Assembly: GCF_000499845.2 (NCBI RefSeq)
Contig: NC_023751.2
Location: 26,608,455 to 26,672,454, forward strand
Source: Phaseolus vulgaris
Taxonomy: Eukaryota > Streptophyta > Magnoliopsida > Fabales > Fabaceae
Length of the DNA stretch: 64,000 nucleotides
Direction of reading: 5' to 3'
Notes under the pieces: generated by a model
What the model was told of the DNA's origin: nothing
The model's input: only the letters and a program-made list of their open reading frames with translations
The model's database searches: none
Translations under genes and position numbers: made by a program
Shown here: piece by piece, positions 1 through 11,715 of the stretch
Numbering within the stretch: the first letter of the stretch is position 1
Layout of the letters: the number at the start of each line of letters is the position of its first letter

Positions 1-3000
1 TATGTAACATGTGTTAAGAAAGGCACTGCTTGTTTATACCTTTAGATAATATCAACCTAATTTGACCGCCAGTGATGCTCTTTTGATATTTTATTCTAAA
101 ACTAAAAACCTTTAAGTTCTAAAATATATTTTGGGGTGAGGTGGAGAATCCACCATAATCTTCTTCCTTTAGAAGGGAAAGAAAAAGATGAAATCAAACG
201 GCTTGTGTGGTGTGAGAGAAATTGAGTGAAAATATTTGTGTGTGTGATGGGTTTTTTCAATAAAATATTTTTAGTTTTTACTTAATTATCACTTATTTTA
301 TCTTCATCTACCTGTTGTTTCAAAGGGAGAAAAAGAAATGAATGGTTGGCGTTATTTAACAATTAAATTCTTAACCACATATACACTTAAGAGTTAAAGT
401 TATATCTGAGCATATCTTACAAATTTGTTTATCTCTTTATAGATTATTGTTTGAAACTGGAATGGGAGTGGTAAGTTGAAAGTTTGAACTGATATTCCTG
501 AAGTAGGCGGGTTGGTGTGGGGTGCTAGGGAATAAACCGAAAAGCTTTCATCATAAGGGTGACACCCGAAAGAGGAGCGAGGATTCTATCTTTATCCACT
601 AAGAAGAAGATGAATAACATGTAGGATATAGTTGGCGTGAAGAACACACCCCACTCCACAGGAACTAAAGTACATATGCAGTGTCAGGTGAATAAAGTGT
701 GTGTGTTCCCACGTTACTTGCCTTCACCTCAATTCCTACCTAATTAATTCATTCCTCTCTCTGTTCTTATGGATCTCTTTCTTTTCCCATTGGATCGTCG
801 TTTTCTACCTGCTTTAATCCAAACATGTCCATTATTATTGTTTCAATCATAAGCATGTTATCATTGCTACTCAGTGTTGCTATACACTCTTCTTCTAGGT
901 ACTTGTTACTTGTTCTTATTACCTTCTGCTGTAGCAGAGAATAGTGTAAAATGCATGCACTCAATGCCCGTTGGTTGGTAACAGCCCCAAAACAAAAACA
1001 CTAACTCCAATGTATGGATCAGTAAAATCATAGTTTTCAATTCCTGTACATGGAATTGCGACCATAATACTGCTGTTACATAGTTTTCCACACCCGCAAT
1101 ACTTCATCACAACTACAGTGTGAATCAGATCACATATAGAGCTACAGCAAATGGTGGTGATACTTTGACAATGTAAAGTAAAATACATACATCTACATAC
1201 TAATTAATTATTATTTTAATTATATTTATTTTATTTTTTAATTAAAAATATTATTATGGTATTATAATTGGGTGTCAAAGTATATGTTATTTACTATTTA
1301 AGTGTTAACAAAAACTTTTCCTATAACAAAACTTCAGAACTGCTTTATTTCATTTTTTTTACTCGAATCTTCAGTATCAATGGTAAAAGAAAGTGTACAA
1401 AATATCGGAAAATTAAAAGAAAACACTCATGATGATGCACTTTTAAGGTTGTGTAATACACTTTAAGTAATTGTAAACGATATACGAGGGATAAATTTCT
1501 TTTACTTTCGATAATTTAACAGACTGTAATCACAATATGGTCTCAATCTTAATTTAAAACCATAACTATAAGTTTTATACAGTAGTGGCTTCTTATGGTG
1601 TTGTAATACATGAGTATATATATGTACTGGTTAATTGTTTTTGGGGTTATTTTTTGAAAGTTACACTGATATTTGTAAAGTATGAAATATCACTAAAATA
1701 TTCACACTTTTTCTTTTTTCTGAAAAAAATGTTTAAGTAGAAGGTCTGAGAAAAAGCTGACTAATTATGAGCGATTAGCCAATGAAAGAGACAATTATAA
1801 ACGGTAGTGTTTGAGTAATGAGAAACATATGTTAATTAGCAATGATGCATGGGCATGTCAAAGCTTAAAGATTTCTGTCCTATATGATTACAAAGACAAT
1901 AATGGTGCAGTAGTGTAGCCTCTTGGCTTTTTGCCATGTTATATATGCACATGTGTGCATATGAATATATATGCCTTTGTGCATCAATAGGTATCTTGTA
2001 AATTAACAATAATATACCTTTTGAGATAAAAACCCCAAAACTGTGAACATACTTCGTTCTCAAGCTACGTGTTTACTTCCTACACCCGAGTTTGCTTTCT
2101 CGATCTTCTTTCTTCTTTCTTTCCTTTTCTTAAGAAACCAAATGAAAGTTCACAAAAGGTCAGGTAAAACCACACAAATTTAAAAGCTCCACATTTTCTC
2201 AAAAATATTTAAAGCGGGAATTTTTTCATATCTATTCTTTTTTAATGGAAAAACTTTTAATTTGTTTCTCTCGAATAGATACTTATCTTCTTCCAATATA
2301 TATATTTATATTTTTTCATTTCCTGTTTTGTTAAAAGAGATAATCAATCAATGATATGTGTGGTGTGGAACGTACAATGTCAACACACTTTCATACTTCT
2401 TAATTCAAATTATCATGAGGTATAAATCATATGAAGTGTCACTATAGATTGTATTTATGCATGGATAGGAACGCGGGTCATTCTTTTTGAGAATAGCAAA
2501 TAACTTATGTTTTTCAATAAAATTAGAGTGCTGACAAATTTGATAATTACCTTAAATTATAACTAAAAAATATTTTTTTTCCTGAAATATGGACTCACTT
2601 TACAATTGGAAATTATATTATGTCACATCAAATCTGTAAACTAATGTCTTTTAATGAAAAATTGTTAAAATAACATTTTTTAAAACAATATTGCTCAATA
2701 TAAAATAATTTTAGAAGTTCCCACGACATCCCTATTGTATTTGAGAAATGTTGCTAGTAGAATAACTTTTACAAATAAAAAGAGAAAATACTAATAAAAG
2801 GAATTATCTAAGTTACTCTAACCAAAAATAGAATTAAGCCAATCTCGCTCAAAATTATTAGAGAAATAATAGTTACAACCCAATAATAAAATAAAGTACA
2901 TTGTAGAAATAGGCCAACACTTTAAATGTGATTTACTTAACTTTATTTTTGTTTGGGGTAAGTTAGACAAGTCTATAAAATAAATATGAATGTAATAAAT

Positions 3001-3231
3001 AATGTGATGAAGAAGAAAAATACTTGTTTTGTTTCTCATACGTATTTTATTTCAAATTTAACCATGTGTGGTGGAAAAGGTAAAGATAAAAAAAAATGTT
3101 AATGTATTGTATTAGTTGTATTTATATAGAATTTAAGAAAATACAATCACTACTCATCTATATATCTATTGTACAGGCACACATTTAAAATAAGATGTTG
3201 TTATCTCTTAAGTAAGACAAATTTTTTAAAA
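1..3231. other. intergenic AT-rich sequence, no gene seen
   Basis: Both strands hold only short open frames (77 codons or fewer) without recognisable domains or plausible splice-linked exons. Base composition is strongly AT-rich with poly-A/T runs. No transposon ends were recognised here. It could be flanking or regulatory DNA of a gene to the left of the window. Confidence 0.6.
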
Positions 3232-3539
3232 CACTACAAGAAAATTATAGCTCAATATTGGTAAAAAAAAAATGGATGCAAGGGAAAGGTAATAGACACT
3301 TAAGTGTTGTGTGTTGTCCTAGGAGTGAACACTAAAATCTTATAAGGTAATTCATTATTGTCGTCATTTGAAGTGATCCGTCAGTATTTTATTTTATTTT
3401 ATAAGCATTCACTTAGAGTGAATTTGACCCAAATTACTTATTTTTTATCCGTCTAACGTGAAATTGGTCGACACTATTTACATCCCTCTTTTAATCTAAC
3501 ACTTGTCTCTAATCGTTAATCCATGTTTTTCTTGTAATG
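3232..3539. mobile_element. CACTA-type miniature inverted-repeat element
   Basis: The left end reads CACTACAAGAAAA and the right end reads TTTTCTTGTAATG, imperfect inverted copies differing at one terminal position. CACTACAAGAAA is the hallmark terminus of plant CACTA (En/Spm) DNA transposons. The 308-bp element has no coding capacity, so it would be a non-autonomous derivative. The 3-bp flanks (AAA and TCA) do not match, so no target duplication supports it; age or a one-base boundary error could explain that. Confidence 0.7.
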
Positions 3540-5561
3540 TCAGTCTAATACATAACTACTAATCTGACTCTTTCGTATCTTAACTCAAATTTTAACCTTG
3601 ACAACACATTTATTTTTTTTAGTTAATTTCTTACATTATTAAAATATCACCTTTATTAATTATAGATTTTTTAGTATATATATAAGTTTATAACTATTTT
3701 TAGTGTAGATATTTTATTTTTGCAATTACATACAACATTTTGATTACTTCTTTTAATAAAAGTTGTTACTTTTATTTTGGCAACAATCTTTTTAGCATCT
3801 AAGAAGATGCGGACACACACATATTATATTTCTACTAATATAAATAAAGACAAGGAATGTCTCTCTTGACATGAATCATATTTCATCGACAATGATATAG
3901 CATTAAGCTTCTAAACCATATATATAAGAATAGATTTATGTGGTCCGCGTTATGATCTTGGTCAAAAATTGGAACGCTAATACCTCGTTATGGGTGCAGT
4001 CACTTTGGTTCTTTAGGTCCACCATGAGAGTTCTTTTGTGTCCATCTCAAAGTTTTCCTTTCATATGTACAGCAATGATGCATGCAAGAGAACAAAATTA
4101 AAAGGCCCTTAGAAGACCAATATTATTCATTCCTTGTTATAAAAAGTTTGGCATTATAGCACCACATATAATTCCGGATCCCGCTGCCAATAATTGCAAT
4201 CAATATATTACGGAGAAGTACATTAATTCTTGGGTCCAGTGTGAGCTCTAAAGTAAAATACTCTCCACAGTTCAAAGCAAGATCTGTGTCTAGTCCAAAT
4301 AATTGTCTGGTCCTGGTGTACTCATAGGGAAGCAAAAAACCACTTACACTCTCATTCTTTACATGTTTTTAGTTCTTCCATTTACTTATATTTTTAGATA
4401 CTGCGTTAAATATTTTTTTACACAAATAACCTAAAATTCAGATAAAGTTATATATTTAGCATAAAAGTGAAATACAAAATAGTTAATGGGTTATTCATAA
4501 CCAAATTTTATTTACCTTATGAGGAAATTAATCATCAAATATAAAAAAAATAAAAATGAGATCCATGTGGCTATTGATTGGTGTTTCTGTGTTGGAACTT
4601 GGCACCCACATAGGTTAACAAACCATGTGAAACTAGGCACCTTACCTAATGTGTAGAGAAAGAAAATTGAGTGCTTACCTAATCGAAGGCACAAACATAT
4701 AAAATGGATACTAACAAACGTATACACGCATGCGCGACACTGCAACGTTTGACTGCGGCGCGCAACGAAATGGGAAAGAGATCTGAAACAAATTCTTATG
4801 GCATTTGATTATTTTGTACGACCAGAATCTACGAGACGGTGTGAGTGTGGACTATTTTTCTCAGTTTGAACCTTGTGTTCTTCATTGGTTGTCGTTCCAT
4901 GATTTGTTCTCTGGCTAGCAATAGCTAAGCGAGAATGATTAGTGGTTATGATATTATTATTAAAGAAAATGCAGTCCCTTTGGGGACCCACCTACCCGAC
5001 CACTTATATCCCTTTAAGATTTCCCTCCAATGGCACAGTCGTTTTCTAGTTAGATATTGTTCTGTCTTCTTCGGTGGGCTTTTGGATTGAAGATTGAATA
5101 ATAAATTTTATTTTAGTTATCAGTAAAATTGGATGTATCAGATCAACTTTATTTCAAATAAAAAGTTATTAATTTATTTGGATTCACTAAAGATTTAACT
5201 AAAATTTTGATTCAATATGATCTATTTAGTTAATAAAAATATATTTAATACATTTATTAACATTTTGTATATTTAGATATGGATATTCAATTCATTCATA
5301 AAAATAGTAATATTTTTAAGAAATTGAAAATATATTTTTTAAGAAAATCAAAATTAAATTTTAAAACAATTTTAAACATATTTTTTAAAACATTTTTAAA
5401 AATGTAAATTTAAATAAAAAAAAATTGGTTGATAAGTTCATATATAATTATATATAAAAAAATTGTATGTAATTACATACAGGTTATTTCTATTCAATGT
5501 TCTCACACTGCACCAACTTTTTTGTACAATCCTTCACAATGAAACAATTTTCATATTGTAC
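3540..5561. other. intergenic sequence, no gene seen
   Basis: No coding frame longer than 77 codons and no recognised domain. The stretch around 4720-4790 is unusually GC-rich for this window (contains ACGCATGCGCG and GCGGCGCGC) and could be a promoter or leader remnant. From 5090 to 5560 the sequence is very AT-rich. Nothing else could be assigned. Confidence 0.55.
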
Positions 5562-5870
5562 TATTATAAATAAAGAATTAAGATAATACAAAGGAAAAAA
5601 AAAAAGGAAGGCAAAGGATGAGAAAAAAAATTTCTTTTATTTTTTTTTTTCTTACTTATATCAAAGTAAAGAGTCTGAATATATACGAGTAGTATAATCA
5701 GTTTAGGTCTAATTAAAGAGACATCATGTAAAAAAAAAGTCAATAAATGTTAGAATAAGAAAAGACAAATTAAAGGCTAGACGTAAGTACAAAAGAAACA
5801 ATTAAGAATTAGAAAAGACAAAATTAATATTAGTTTCCTTCTAGAAGCCTTGTATCCATATCCTTTGTTA
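5562..5870 (-). repeat. 3' LTR of copia A
   Basis: Direct repeat of 10382-10674, clearly related but with many substitutions and small indels (roughly 90 percent by eye). Both copies begin TATTATAAATAAAG and run to CCATATCCTTTGTTA on the plus strand. Ends are approximate because no target duplication was identified. Confidence 0.75.
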
Positions 5871-6795
5871 CTATATATGAGACCCAACTTGGAACAAATA
5901 TTCTTGAAAGATTAAGGAATTAAGACTTTGGTATAAATGTCATCAAATTGCTTTGTGGTAGAAATGGGAAGCAAATGTATCAGACTCTTCTTCAATTTGT
6001 CCCTAACAATTTGACAATCTATTTTTATGTCATGAAACACTAGATTTGTTGCAATGCATCTTTCTGAGTCATTGTCACAACATAAAAGAGATGGTTGCTC
6101 AAAAGGATCTTTGAAATCTAGAAAAAGAAAAGTTAGTCATTGAATTTCACATGTAACTGGTAATTGCCTTGTATTTAACTTCCCAAAAACTCTTTAATAT
6201 TGTTCCTTACTTCTTTTATTTAAAGGATATGAGGGAATTCTCAAGATACACACTAAAATCAGTCACTGATTGTCTCGAATCACTACAGGTGTCCAAAACA
6301 CTATCACAAAAGGCTTTTAAATGAGCAAAAGTGTTGGAAGAGAAAAATAAACTAAAACTTGAAGTTCCTTTAATATATCCGAGAATTCTAATTGTTGCAT
6401 TATATAGTGAGCAATTGTAAGCTTAGCAAGAAATTGAGAAAGTTGTTGCACAAAAAAGGTTATGTCAGGTCGGGTATTAATGAGATACATAAGTCTTCCA
6501 ATCAATCTTCCATAGGCTTGAACATTTGTGAAAGGAACAATTCAGTAAAAGATAATTTTGCATGATTATCAATTAGAGTGGGTGCAGGTTTGCAGGCTAA
6601 AAGACTTGCATCTGTTAACAATTCTAGCTCATATTTCCTTTGTTTCATCATTATCCCTTTCTTACTTCTTGTTATTTCAAGACCAAGAAAATATCTTAAA
6701 TTCCCAAGATCCTTATCTTGAATGTTTGATTCAAGGCTTGTTTGATTCGCTCAATCTCCTCCTTATTATTTCCTGTCAATATTATATCATCCATA

Positions 6796-8588
6796 TGTTG
6801 GGTTTAATAGTGCCAAAGTTCAAGAGGGAGGGTGAATTGACCTTTTAAAACTTTCTCGCAGAAACAGTGTTTAACACAGTTTACAAAAAATAAATCGATT
6901 TATGTGAAAATGAACATATTTATTTCAGCACTGTTTTTGTTTGAAAAGCCTTTATACAACAAGGTTAATCACAAGATTATGCAGATAGATTTTCCAGATG
7001 CACACACACTGATATTAGAACGAAAACCAATGAAACACAAAACAGCAAACTTCAATTTCAAGCAAGTGATTAAGGTTCAATTGATAGCATGCCAATTAAT
7101 TGAGTAACCTTTACAATCAACCTGTTCCAGTGACTTTTAACAAACTATGAGTGTTCTTCTTGATATCAAACAGTTTTTCAGAAATTAAGAACAATGCTTC
7201 ACAGAACAGCAAACTTCAATTTTAAGCAATTGTTTAAGGTTTAATTAATAGCTTTGACAATTTCTTGAGCAACCTATCACAGTCAATCTGTTCTAGTGGC
7301 TTTTAACAAATTTTATATGTTCTTATCAGAATCAAACAACTTTTTCAGAAATTAAGAACAGTATGAAACGAGCCCAGAAAAAACAGATTTATTAATGAAT
7401 GAACAAATTTATTTCTTTGCTGTTTTATCAATTATGCAGACTTAATTGCAGAGATTGAGAGAGAATGAACACAAGGCAGTTATACTGGTTCACTCAACTG
7501 AGCTACATCCAGTCTTCACCTAAAACCAAGGTGAAATTCACTAAATCACAGTACAAACAAACACAATTCCCACTGTTCTTGAAACCTACAAGAACTTAGG
7601 TACTCTTGCTGAAAAACCTATTTCAGCTCACACACACTCTTCAAGAAAACCTATCAAGAAGAGTGTTCAACCAAACTGTTACAAGAAATGAAAAGTGAAA
7701 CGACTACACCTGATTGAGGATACAAAGATCTGCCTTAAACCAGTAGGCAAGATTGCTAGAACAGTAGCAGCACCTCACACCAAGCTTTTGGAACCAAACC
7801 AAGAACAAACACTTTGTGATTTTCGAAATCTTTGAAGAACAAATGCTAATCCTTTGTAAACTTTTAATTCTCTGCTGTCAAAACTTGTTTTTGCAAATGT
7901 ATGAACGACGTTTAAACTCAGAAACAAGTTTTCATTTTATAGAAAACCAACTTATAACAGAATTTTGAAAAATAGTTAAAGCTGTTATAAAATGAACAGA
8001 TTGAAAATAAAATGAACAGATTTATTTTCAAAAGCAGTTAGAGAATTTGTTAAGTGAGGAGACTTAGTCAACCATTCTGGTGCTGAGAGAAAACTGAAAA
8101 TCGTTTAAGCTTGACATGGCATCAGAGACAAAAAGAATCTATTCATTTACAGATGAACAGATTTATTTTTCAAAACGAAAACAGAAAAGCTTAACTATTT
8201 GAAACACAGTCATTTTGAAAGATAGAAGACTTAGTCAAAATACATGATGCACAAAATCTAATTTTCACAAGACTTAGCCAAGGCATCAGTGTAAAAAATG
8301 AATCTGTTTATTTAGAAAATAACAAATTTATTTTTATGTAGTAAACGTGTTTTTTTGTAAAACATGTGAAAAACAGTTTAAGAAATCTTATGCTTGTTCT
8401 TATCACATGGCCAGTGGTTATGAGGTGAGTTACTCAGCAAAAAGCCCACTCTTAGACAACATCTAAGCACTACCTAAGACACACTTAAAGCAAAGCAAAA
8501 TACACATGAAATGTACATAAAAGTCTTCATCATGAAATGTACACTCAATCTATGTACACACTTGAAGGGGCAGCAACCATCTTCAACA
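6796..8588. repeat. 1.8-kb solo LTR inside copia A
   Basis: Begins TGTTGGG and ends TTCAACA (5-bp inverted TGTTG/CAACA), flanked on both sides by CCATA (6791-6795 and 8589-8593), a perfect 5-bp target duplication. No internal retrotransposon domain is present, so this is an LTR left after LTR-LTR recombination. The first bases (a GTGCCAAAG ... GAGGGAGGGTGAATTG motif) resemble the start of long LTRs of Sirevirus-like or other large plant elements; the family assignment is uncertain. It contains an internal duplication of about 165 bp (7035-7197 and 7198-7365). Removing it with one CCATA copy restores the host element's YMDDII motif on the minus strand. Confidence 0.9.
7035..7365. repeat. tandem duplication inside the solo LTR
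   Basis: Two diverged copies of a unit of about 165 bp. Each starts near ACAGCAAACTTCAATTT and ends near TTTTTCAGAAATTAAGAACA. The copies differ by scattered substitutions and short indels. Confidence 0.7.
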
Positions 8589-10381
8589 CCATATACACAA
8601 ATAATGTTGTAAAAGATCATTCAGAAGAACTAATAAACAATGAATGATTATTCATAGATTGAGTATATCCCATAGAAAGCAAAAAGGATGATAGTTTGGC
8701 AAACCGCTTTCCGTTGGCTTGCTTAAGGTCATATAAAGGTTTTTTTTAATTTACAAACTTGTCCTGGTTGAATAGAAGTCAATCCAGGAGGAGCAACCAT
8801 GTATACATCTTCTTTCAACTCTCCATGTAAAAATGCCTTGTTTATGTCTAATTGTTTCAATTCCCAATTATAGATAGAAGCTAGATAAAGAAGCAACCTT
8901 ATGATGGTCATCTTTGTTACTGGAGAGAAAGTATCAAGATATTTAATGCCTTTTGTTTATGTGTATCCCTTTACTACCAGCCTTGTTTTATACCTTTCAA
9001 TTGTCCCATTAGCCTTATATTTTATTTGAATATCTATTTGCAACCTATGAATGACTCGTGATCAAAAATTTTTATCACCTACTGGACACAATTAATTAGA
9101 CAGTAAACAAAATTTGATCATGAATGTTAGAACTGTTATTTTCATTGCTAGTATTTTGAACCCTTTGATATGGAAAAAACATTTTCATAAAAGACAACAT
9201 CTCTAGACACAAAAATTTCTTTAGATTGAATATTCAACAGAACACATCCTGTTGTCCCCCTTTTAAAACAAAAAAAAACACATTTTGATGCCCTTTGATC
9301 AAATTTTTGTTTGTTTGTTGACAAAGTGTTATCATAGCACAAACATCAAAATACCTTATCAATTAAAATTTGTTGCAGTTTGGTAAAACATTTCATAGGA
9401 GAAGAATAATTTAGAATAGGCGTTGGAAGCATGTTTATAATATGCGCAACATGTATCGCAGAGTATGACCAATAAATTTTAGGTAAATGAAATTGTATCT
9501 TGAGAGCTCTTGTTATATTTAATATATGATCATGTTTCCTTTCAACTATGCTATTTTTTTTGTGGAGTATTGACACATGAAAATCTTTTTTGTTCTGCAA
9601 AATGACAAACATCACAAACAATTGATTTGTTATATTTAACAAAAGAAAATTTAGTCATTATAACATCTATACATTTGTTAGAAACATGTCCTAATTGAAA
9701 ATGCCAAAGGGTTTGTAGATCACTAGCACTGACATTAACATTATTGATGATATGTCCATATTTGATGGGTTTGATTTGAAGTTTTTGTTAAGATGGGATC
9801 CTGAATATATAAAGTCTATCTTGCATATTAGTTGAACCAATTAATTTCAAGGAGTTCTTGTCCTAAATGTGACAACCATTAGAGTCAAAGGTAAGAGCAC
9901 AAGATAAATTATCAATCAATTTTGCTACTGGAAGAAGATTAAAATTGAAACAAGGAATATACATAACATTGTCTATGACAAGATTTTGAATGAGAAAAAT
10001 AGTGACTTGATTTCCATTTGGTAATTTGATATAAATAGGATTAATTTGATGATATGAAGTGAAATGAGTTAAGGATGAACAAATGTGATCAGTAGCACCA
10101 CTATCAATCCAAGAACTGAAGGAAGAAAGAATTTTATTAACAGATTGTGTTGTCACGTTGGAAGGAATAATAAAGACTTGATTAGAAATATTGCCACTAG
10201 GCTTGGACCATTGTAAGAGAGCTAACAATGTGTGATATTGCTCAGGAGTAAAACCAATTTATTGAGATTGCACTTTTGTCTTTGAACTAACATGGTAAGG
10301 AGAACACAAATTTTGTGAGGGATCAACAACTTCACTAATGAGTAAATGTAGCAACCAGAGCTCTTCAAAGCTCTAATACCA

Positions 10382-10674
10382 TATTATAAATAAAGAAGGA
10401 AAAAAAGGAAGACAAAGGATATGAGAAAGATTTTTTCTTCTATTTTCTTTTCTTTGCTTAAATCAAAGTAAAGAGTTTGAATATATACAAGCAATACACT
10501 CATTCAAGGTCTAGTGAAATAGATATAATGTAAAATAAAAGCCAATAAATGCTAGAATAAGAAAAGACAAATTAAAGGCTAGACATAAGTACAAAAAAGA
10601 AACAAGTAAAAATTAGAAAAGACAAAATTAATATTAGCTTCCTTAAAGAAGCCTTGTATCCATATCCTTTGTTA
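10382..10674 (-). repeat. 5' LTR of copia A
   Basis: Direct repeat partner of 5562-5870, next to the degenerate primer-binding site at 10370-10381. The sequence to its right is RNase H-coding rather than unique flanking DNA, so it also serves as the 3' LTR of a second, truncated copy. Confidence 0.75.
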
Positions 10675-10950
10675 GCCTCTGCAAGCTGGGGGGACACATA
10701 TTGATGAGACCCAACTTGAAACAAATATTTTTTAAAGATTGAGGACTTAAGACTTTGGTATAAATGTCATCCAATTGCTCTGTGGTAGAAATGAGAAACA
10801 AATGTATGAGACTCTTCAATTTTTCCCTAACAATGTTACAATCTATTCTATGTCATGAAACACTGGATTTGCTGCAATGTATCTTGCTGATTCATTGTCA
10901 CGATATAAAAAAGATGATTGCTCAAAAGGAACTTTGAAATCTACAATTTT
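10675..10950 (-). mobile_element. RNase H fragment of a second, tandem copia copy
   Basis: Closely repeats 5871-6130, the RNase H end of copia A, in the same orientation and directly abutting an LTR. The left copy has lost about 25 bp that remain here (10675-10700), covering the polypurine-tract side of the LTR. The likely origin is an LTR-sharing tandem array made by unequal recombination, then truncated near 10950. Confidence 0.7.
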
Positions 10951-11613
10951 GCTTAAATGATTGATTGAATGATATATTTATCAAGAATTAATTGCTTGAA
11001 AAGCTTGAGAGTTAACTTGCTTCCTTTTATTGTTTTATAATCTCTACTTTATTTGTTCTGCACAACAATTTCAACCCCATTTTTTTCATTGTTATTTCTA
11101 ACACTTTTGACTGCAGATAAGTTTTGAATATTGATTTAAATGAATTTAATATTGGATTTGTTGGGAGACAACATAAGATCATCCGATCATAATTGCATAG
11201 TTTTAATTTTTAATTTTTAATAAAGTCAATGGAGTAATTTTAATAAAGTCAATGGAGTAATTTTAATAATACAAATTTAGAGAATTTAAAATGTTACATT
11301 GTTAAAGGAATTTAATTAATATAATTTAAACTTTATTCTTAACAATTGTAATAATCTATGCCTAAGTGCAGTTAAAAGTCAAGGAATTTAGGATGCATTA
11401 CAAATCTTCTTGTGTTTCATTTCAACCAATAAAATAAATTTGCAATTAAGCCAAATTTTAGATAGAGGTAATTTTAACCTACAACAAATAAAACCGTTTG
11501 AAACGTTAAACCGGTGCTGGTACCGAAACCCTTAATCGATCCATTTCTCTCCTCTAGTTTCAAAACAGTCCACTGAAAGGCGTGACCCTGCAGACTAAAA
11601 CCCTTTCGTTTTC
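10951..11613 (+). promoter_or_regulatory. ATM: presumed distal ATM promoter region
   Basis: Single-copy-looking sequence between the retrotransposon debris and the ATM leader. It holds a short tandem duplication (TTTTAATAAAGTCAATGGAG repeated at about 11215-11265) and no coding frame. Its promoter role is inferred from position only, and the transcription start is not visible in the sequence. Confidence 0.4.
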
Positions 11614-11623
11614 TTTTCCCGCC
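11614..11623 (+). promoter_or_regulatory. E2F consensus site upstream of ATM
   Basis: TTTTCCCGCC contains TTTCCCGC, a perfect match to the E2F/DP consensus TTTSSCGC, about 93 bp before the ATM start codon. E2F sites are typical of plant S-phase and DNA-repair promoters. Binding here is inferred from the motif. Confidence 0.55.
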
Positions 11624-11687
11624 ACATCTCTCAACGCCTAAAACCCCACTCCTACATTACCCTATCTACTTCCATTCCTCAGACTAG

Positions 11688-11702
11688 ATGTGTAACCGTT
11701 GA
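11688..11702 (+). promoter_or_regulatory. four-codon upstream ORF in the ATM leader
   Basis: ATG-TGT-AAC-CGT-TGA ends 13 nt before the main ATG. If transcription starts upstream of it, as the leader length suggests, ribosomes would meet this minimal upstream frame first. That could dampen ATM translation. Confidence 0.45.
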
Positions 11703-11715
11703 GCGCGTAGCGATC

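Larger units (their letters stand above)
5562..10674 (-). mobile_element. decayed Ty1/copia retrotransposon A
   Basis: On the minus strand, from right to left, lie a 5' LTR (about 10382-10674), a degenerate tRNA-Met primer-binding site (GCTCTAATACCA on the plus strand, 10370-10381), a protease region with [13 protein letters not shown] (10228-9863), integrase pieces (9642-9148), a reverse transcriptase piece with NKAFLHGELKEDVYM (8911-8729), an RT/RNase H piece (6505-6317) and the 3' LTR (5562-5870). Stops and frameshifts break every domain, and gag is not recognisable. The order protease-integrase-RT-RNase H defines the copia superfamily. The RT is interrupted by the solo LTR at 6796-8588. 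Confidence 0.85.

Noticed and set aside
4123..4335. 70-codon minus-strand frame
   Set aside because: It reads less randomly than its neighbours but has no family I recognise, no splice partners and no promoter evidence.
4690..4991. Possible minus-strand gene start near the GC-rich patch
   Set aside because: Only 60-77-codon frames without domains, and no plausible downstream exons on the minus strand.
6558..7107. Plus-strand frames of 96 and 67 codons
   Set aside because: The first is antisense to the decayed copia RT and the second lies in the solo LTR; neither has a domain.
11526..11648. Telo-box-like AAACCCT words in the ATM leader
   Set aside because: None matches the full AAACCCTA telo-box; C-rich leader sequence produces such words by chance.
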